Assembly (NCBI GenBank): GCA_028690725.1
Contig: JAQVAR010000017.1
Location: 1 to 12,502 of the forward strand
Reading direction: 5' to 3'
DNA from: Candidatus Iainarchaeum sp.
GTDB lineage: Archaea > Iainarchaeota > Iainarchaeia > Iainarchaeales > JAAZKV01
Length of the DNA: 12,502 bases
The translations under genes were made by a program, and so were the position numbers. The notes under the pieces were generated by a model. The model worked only from the letters and a program-made list of their open reading frames with translations, ran no database searches and was not told where the DNA came from. This document shows, piece after piece, positions 11,675 to 12,502 of this stretch (within the stretch, counting starts at the first letter, position 1; every line of letters starts with the position of its first letter).

Positions 11675-12502
11675 ATGGCTAACATAGCAAAAGTATATAT
11701 TAATGGTAGATTAATTGGTTTCCATGAGAATGCTAAAGAGCTAACAAGAATAGCTATTGATGCAAGAAGAGATGGAGCATTACCAAAAGAAACTAATATT
11801 GCTTTACATGAGGACACTAACGAAATTTATATTAACACTGATGCTGGAAGATTACAAAGACCAGTAATAGTAGTAAAAAATGGTAAAAGTACTTACACAA
11901 AAGAATTACAAGAAAAAGTAGAAAACAACGAATTAAGTTTTAAAAAATTAGTTGAAATGGGTGTAATAGAATATCTTGATTCTGAAGAAGAAGAAAATGC
12001 ATTAATAGCACAAAAAGAAGAAGAAATTACGAAAGAACATACTCATTTAGAAATAAACGGAGCAGCAATATTAAGCGTAATATCAAGCATGGTCCCATAT
12101 ATTGAACATGACATGGCTGGAAAAGCATTACACGGAGACAAGATGTTCAAACAAGCAATTGGTTTAGGATCAATAAATTATAAGACAAGACATGATACTG
12201 AAGGATACTTATTGTATTATCCTGAAAAAAATATTGTTAAAACTAAAACAATGGATGTTCTTGGAATGGATGAGAGACCACAAATACAAAATTTTGTAGT
12301 AGCAATAATGCCATATTATGGTTTCAACACAATGGATGCAGTAGTAGTAAACCAAGGGGCAGTTGATAGAGGACTGGCAAGAGGAAGTTATTTTAGAGGT
12401 TATGAAGCAATAGAACAAAGATATCCTGGTGGACAAAGAGACAAATTTGAAATTCCAACAGAAGAAAAAGTTGGTTTTATTGAAGAACAAAAATATTCAA
12501 AA
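11675..12502 (+). CDS. rpoB1: DNA-directed RNA polymerase subunit B' (Rpo2 C-terminal half), 3' end cut by window edge
   Basis: The first 276 codons of the C-terminal half of Rpb2/RpoB are visible, open to the right edge. Segments include ANIAKVYINGRLIGFHENA at the start, DGALPKETNIALH, AGRLQRPVIVVKNG, then ISSMVPYIEHD (about 136-146), GYLLYYP, and NFVVAIMPYYGFNTMDAVVVNQGAVDRGLARGSY, which leads into the hybrid-binding domain. This part builds the catalytic centre with A'. The stretch 144-161 is odd: most archaea have EHNQSPRN followed by M.KQ, but here it is EHDMAGKALHGDKMFKQA. That places Lys150 where Arg is near-universal and resembles the bacterial EHDDANRALMG form. Translation probably uses GGTGA at 11665-11669. 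Confidence 0.96.
   Translation, partial: MANIAKVYINGRLIGFHENAKELTRIAIDARRDGALPKETNIALHEDTNEIYINTDAGRLQRPVIVVKNGKSTYTKELQEKVENNELSFKKLVEMGVIEYLDSEEEENALIAQKEEEITKEHTHLEINGAAILSVISSMVPYIEHDMAGKALHGDKMFKQAIGLGSINYKTRHDTEGYLLYYPEKNIVKTKTMDVLGMDERPQIQNFVVAIMPYYGFNTMDAVVVNQGAVDRGLARGSYFRGYEAIEQRYPGGQRDKFEIPTEEKVGFIEEQKYSK

Noticed and set aside
11640..11680. Frameshift splitting RpoB into two pieces
   Set aside because: B'' has a proper stop and B' its own Shine-Dalgarno and ATG. The break is at the natural B''/B' boundary known in many archaea.
1..12502. CRISPR array or insertion sequence
   Set aside because: No regularly spaced direct repeats, no terminal inverted repeats flanking a transposase, and no Cas or transposase gene were seen.

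Overview
The window is AT-rich DNA from an archaeon, most likely a small-genome lineage of the DPANN type. The archaeal signs are direct: an RNA polymerase operon with RpoH and a beta subunit split into B'' and B', two prepilin-like surface proteins with class III signal peptides (QGTIEYL), and two tRNA genes interrupted after position 37 by introns that fold into bulge-helix-bulge-like structures. Isolated or first genes mostly have a TTTAAA-type box about 25 nt before the ATG, as in leaderless archaeal transcription. Genes inside the polymerase operon have GGTGG or GGTGA Shine-Dalgarno sequences instead. I cannot assign a phylum from the sequence alone.

Layout, left half. A metallo-beta-lactamase-fold hydrolase (minus strand) runs off the left edge and faces a small Cys-rich lipoprotein (plus). 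Next come an intron-containing tRNA-Asp(GUC), followed by a degenerate copy of its own 3' part with a strong hairpin, and a small coiled-coil protein (minus) that shares a palindromic promoter with an RNA m5C methyltransferase (plus). A tRNA-Thr(CGU) with a 14-nt intron follows the methyltransferase and is itself followed by a relative of the same hairpin. Two minus-strand genes come next: a minimal [FeFe]-hydrogenase-like protein lacking the usual ferredoxin domains, and a peptidase-U32-family protein with the Cys spacing of the RlhA/TrhP RNA hydroxylation proteins. RNA metabolism (m5C methyltransferase, U32 protein, two tRNAs) is therefore prominent here.

Layout, right half. Two tandem surface-protein genes share a nearly identical N-terminal cassette (signal peptide, membrane helix, Cys-containing stalk domain) but have unrelated C-terminal heads: a C-type-lectin/FGE-like fold in the first, two LamG-like domains plus a beta domain in the second. 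A DUF2203 gene follows. Then comes a 250-nt region with a candidate structured RNA (GNRA hairpin, long AT hairpin, GC-rich tail, T9 run), then rpoH-rpoB''-rpoB', with rpoB' cut by the right edge.

Most worth a second look: the two-head surface cassette, the minimal hydrogenase-like protein without its proton-relay Cys, the hairpin repeats and tRNA 3' remnant next to the two tRNA genes, the candidate RNA before rpoH, and a B' motif in which the usual archaeal NQSPRN sequence is replaced by a more bacterial-looking one.
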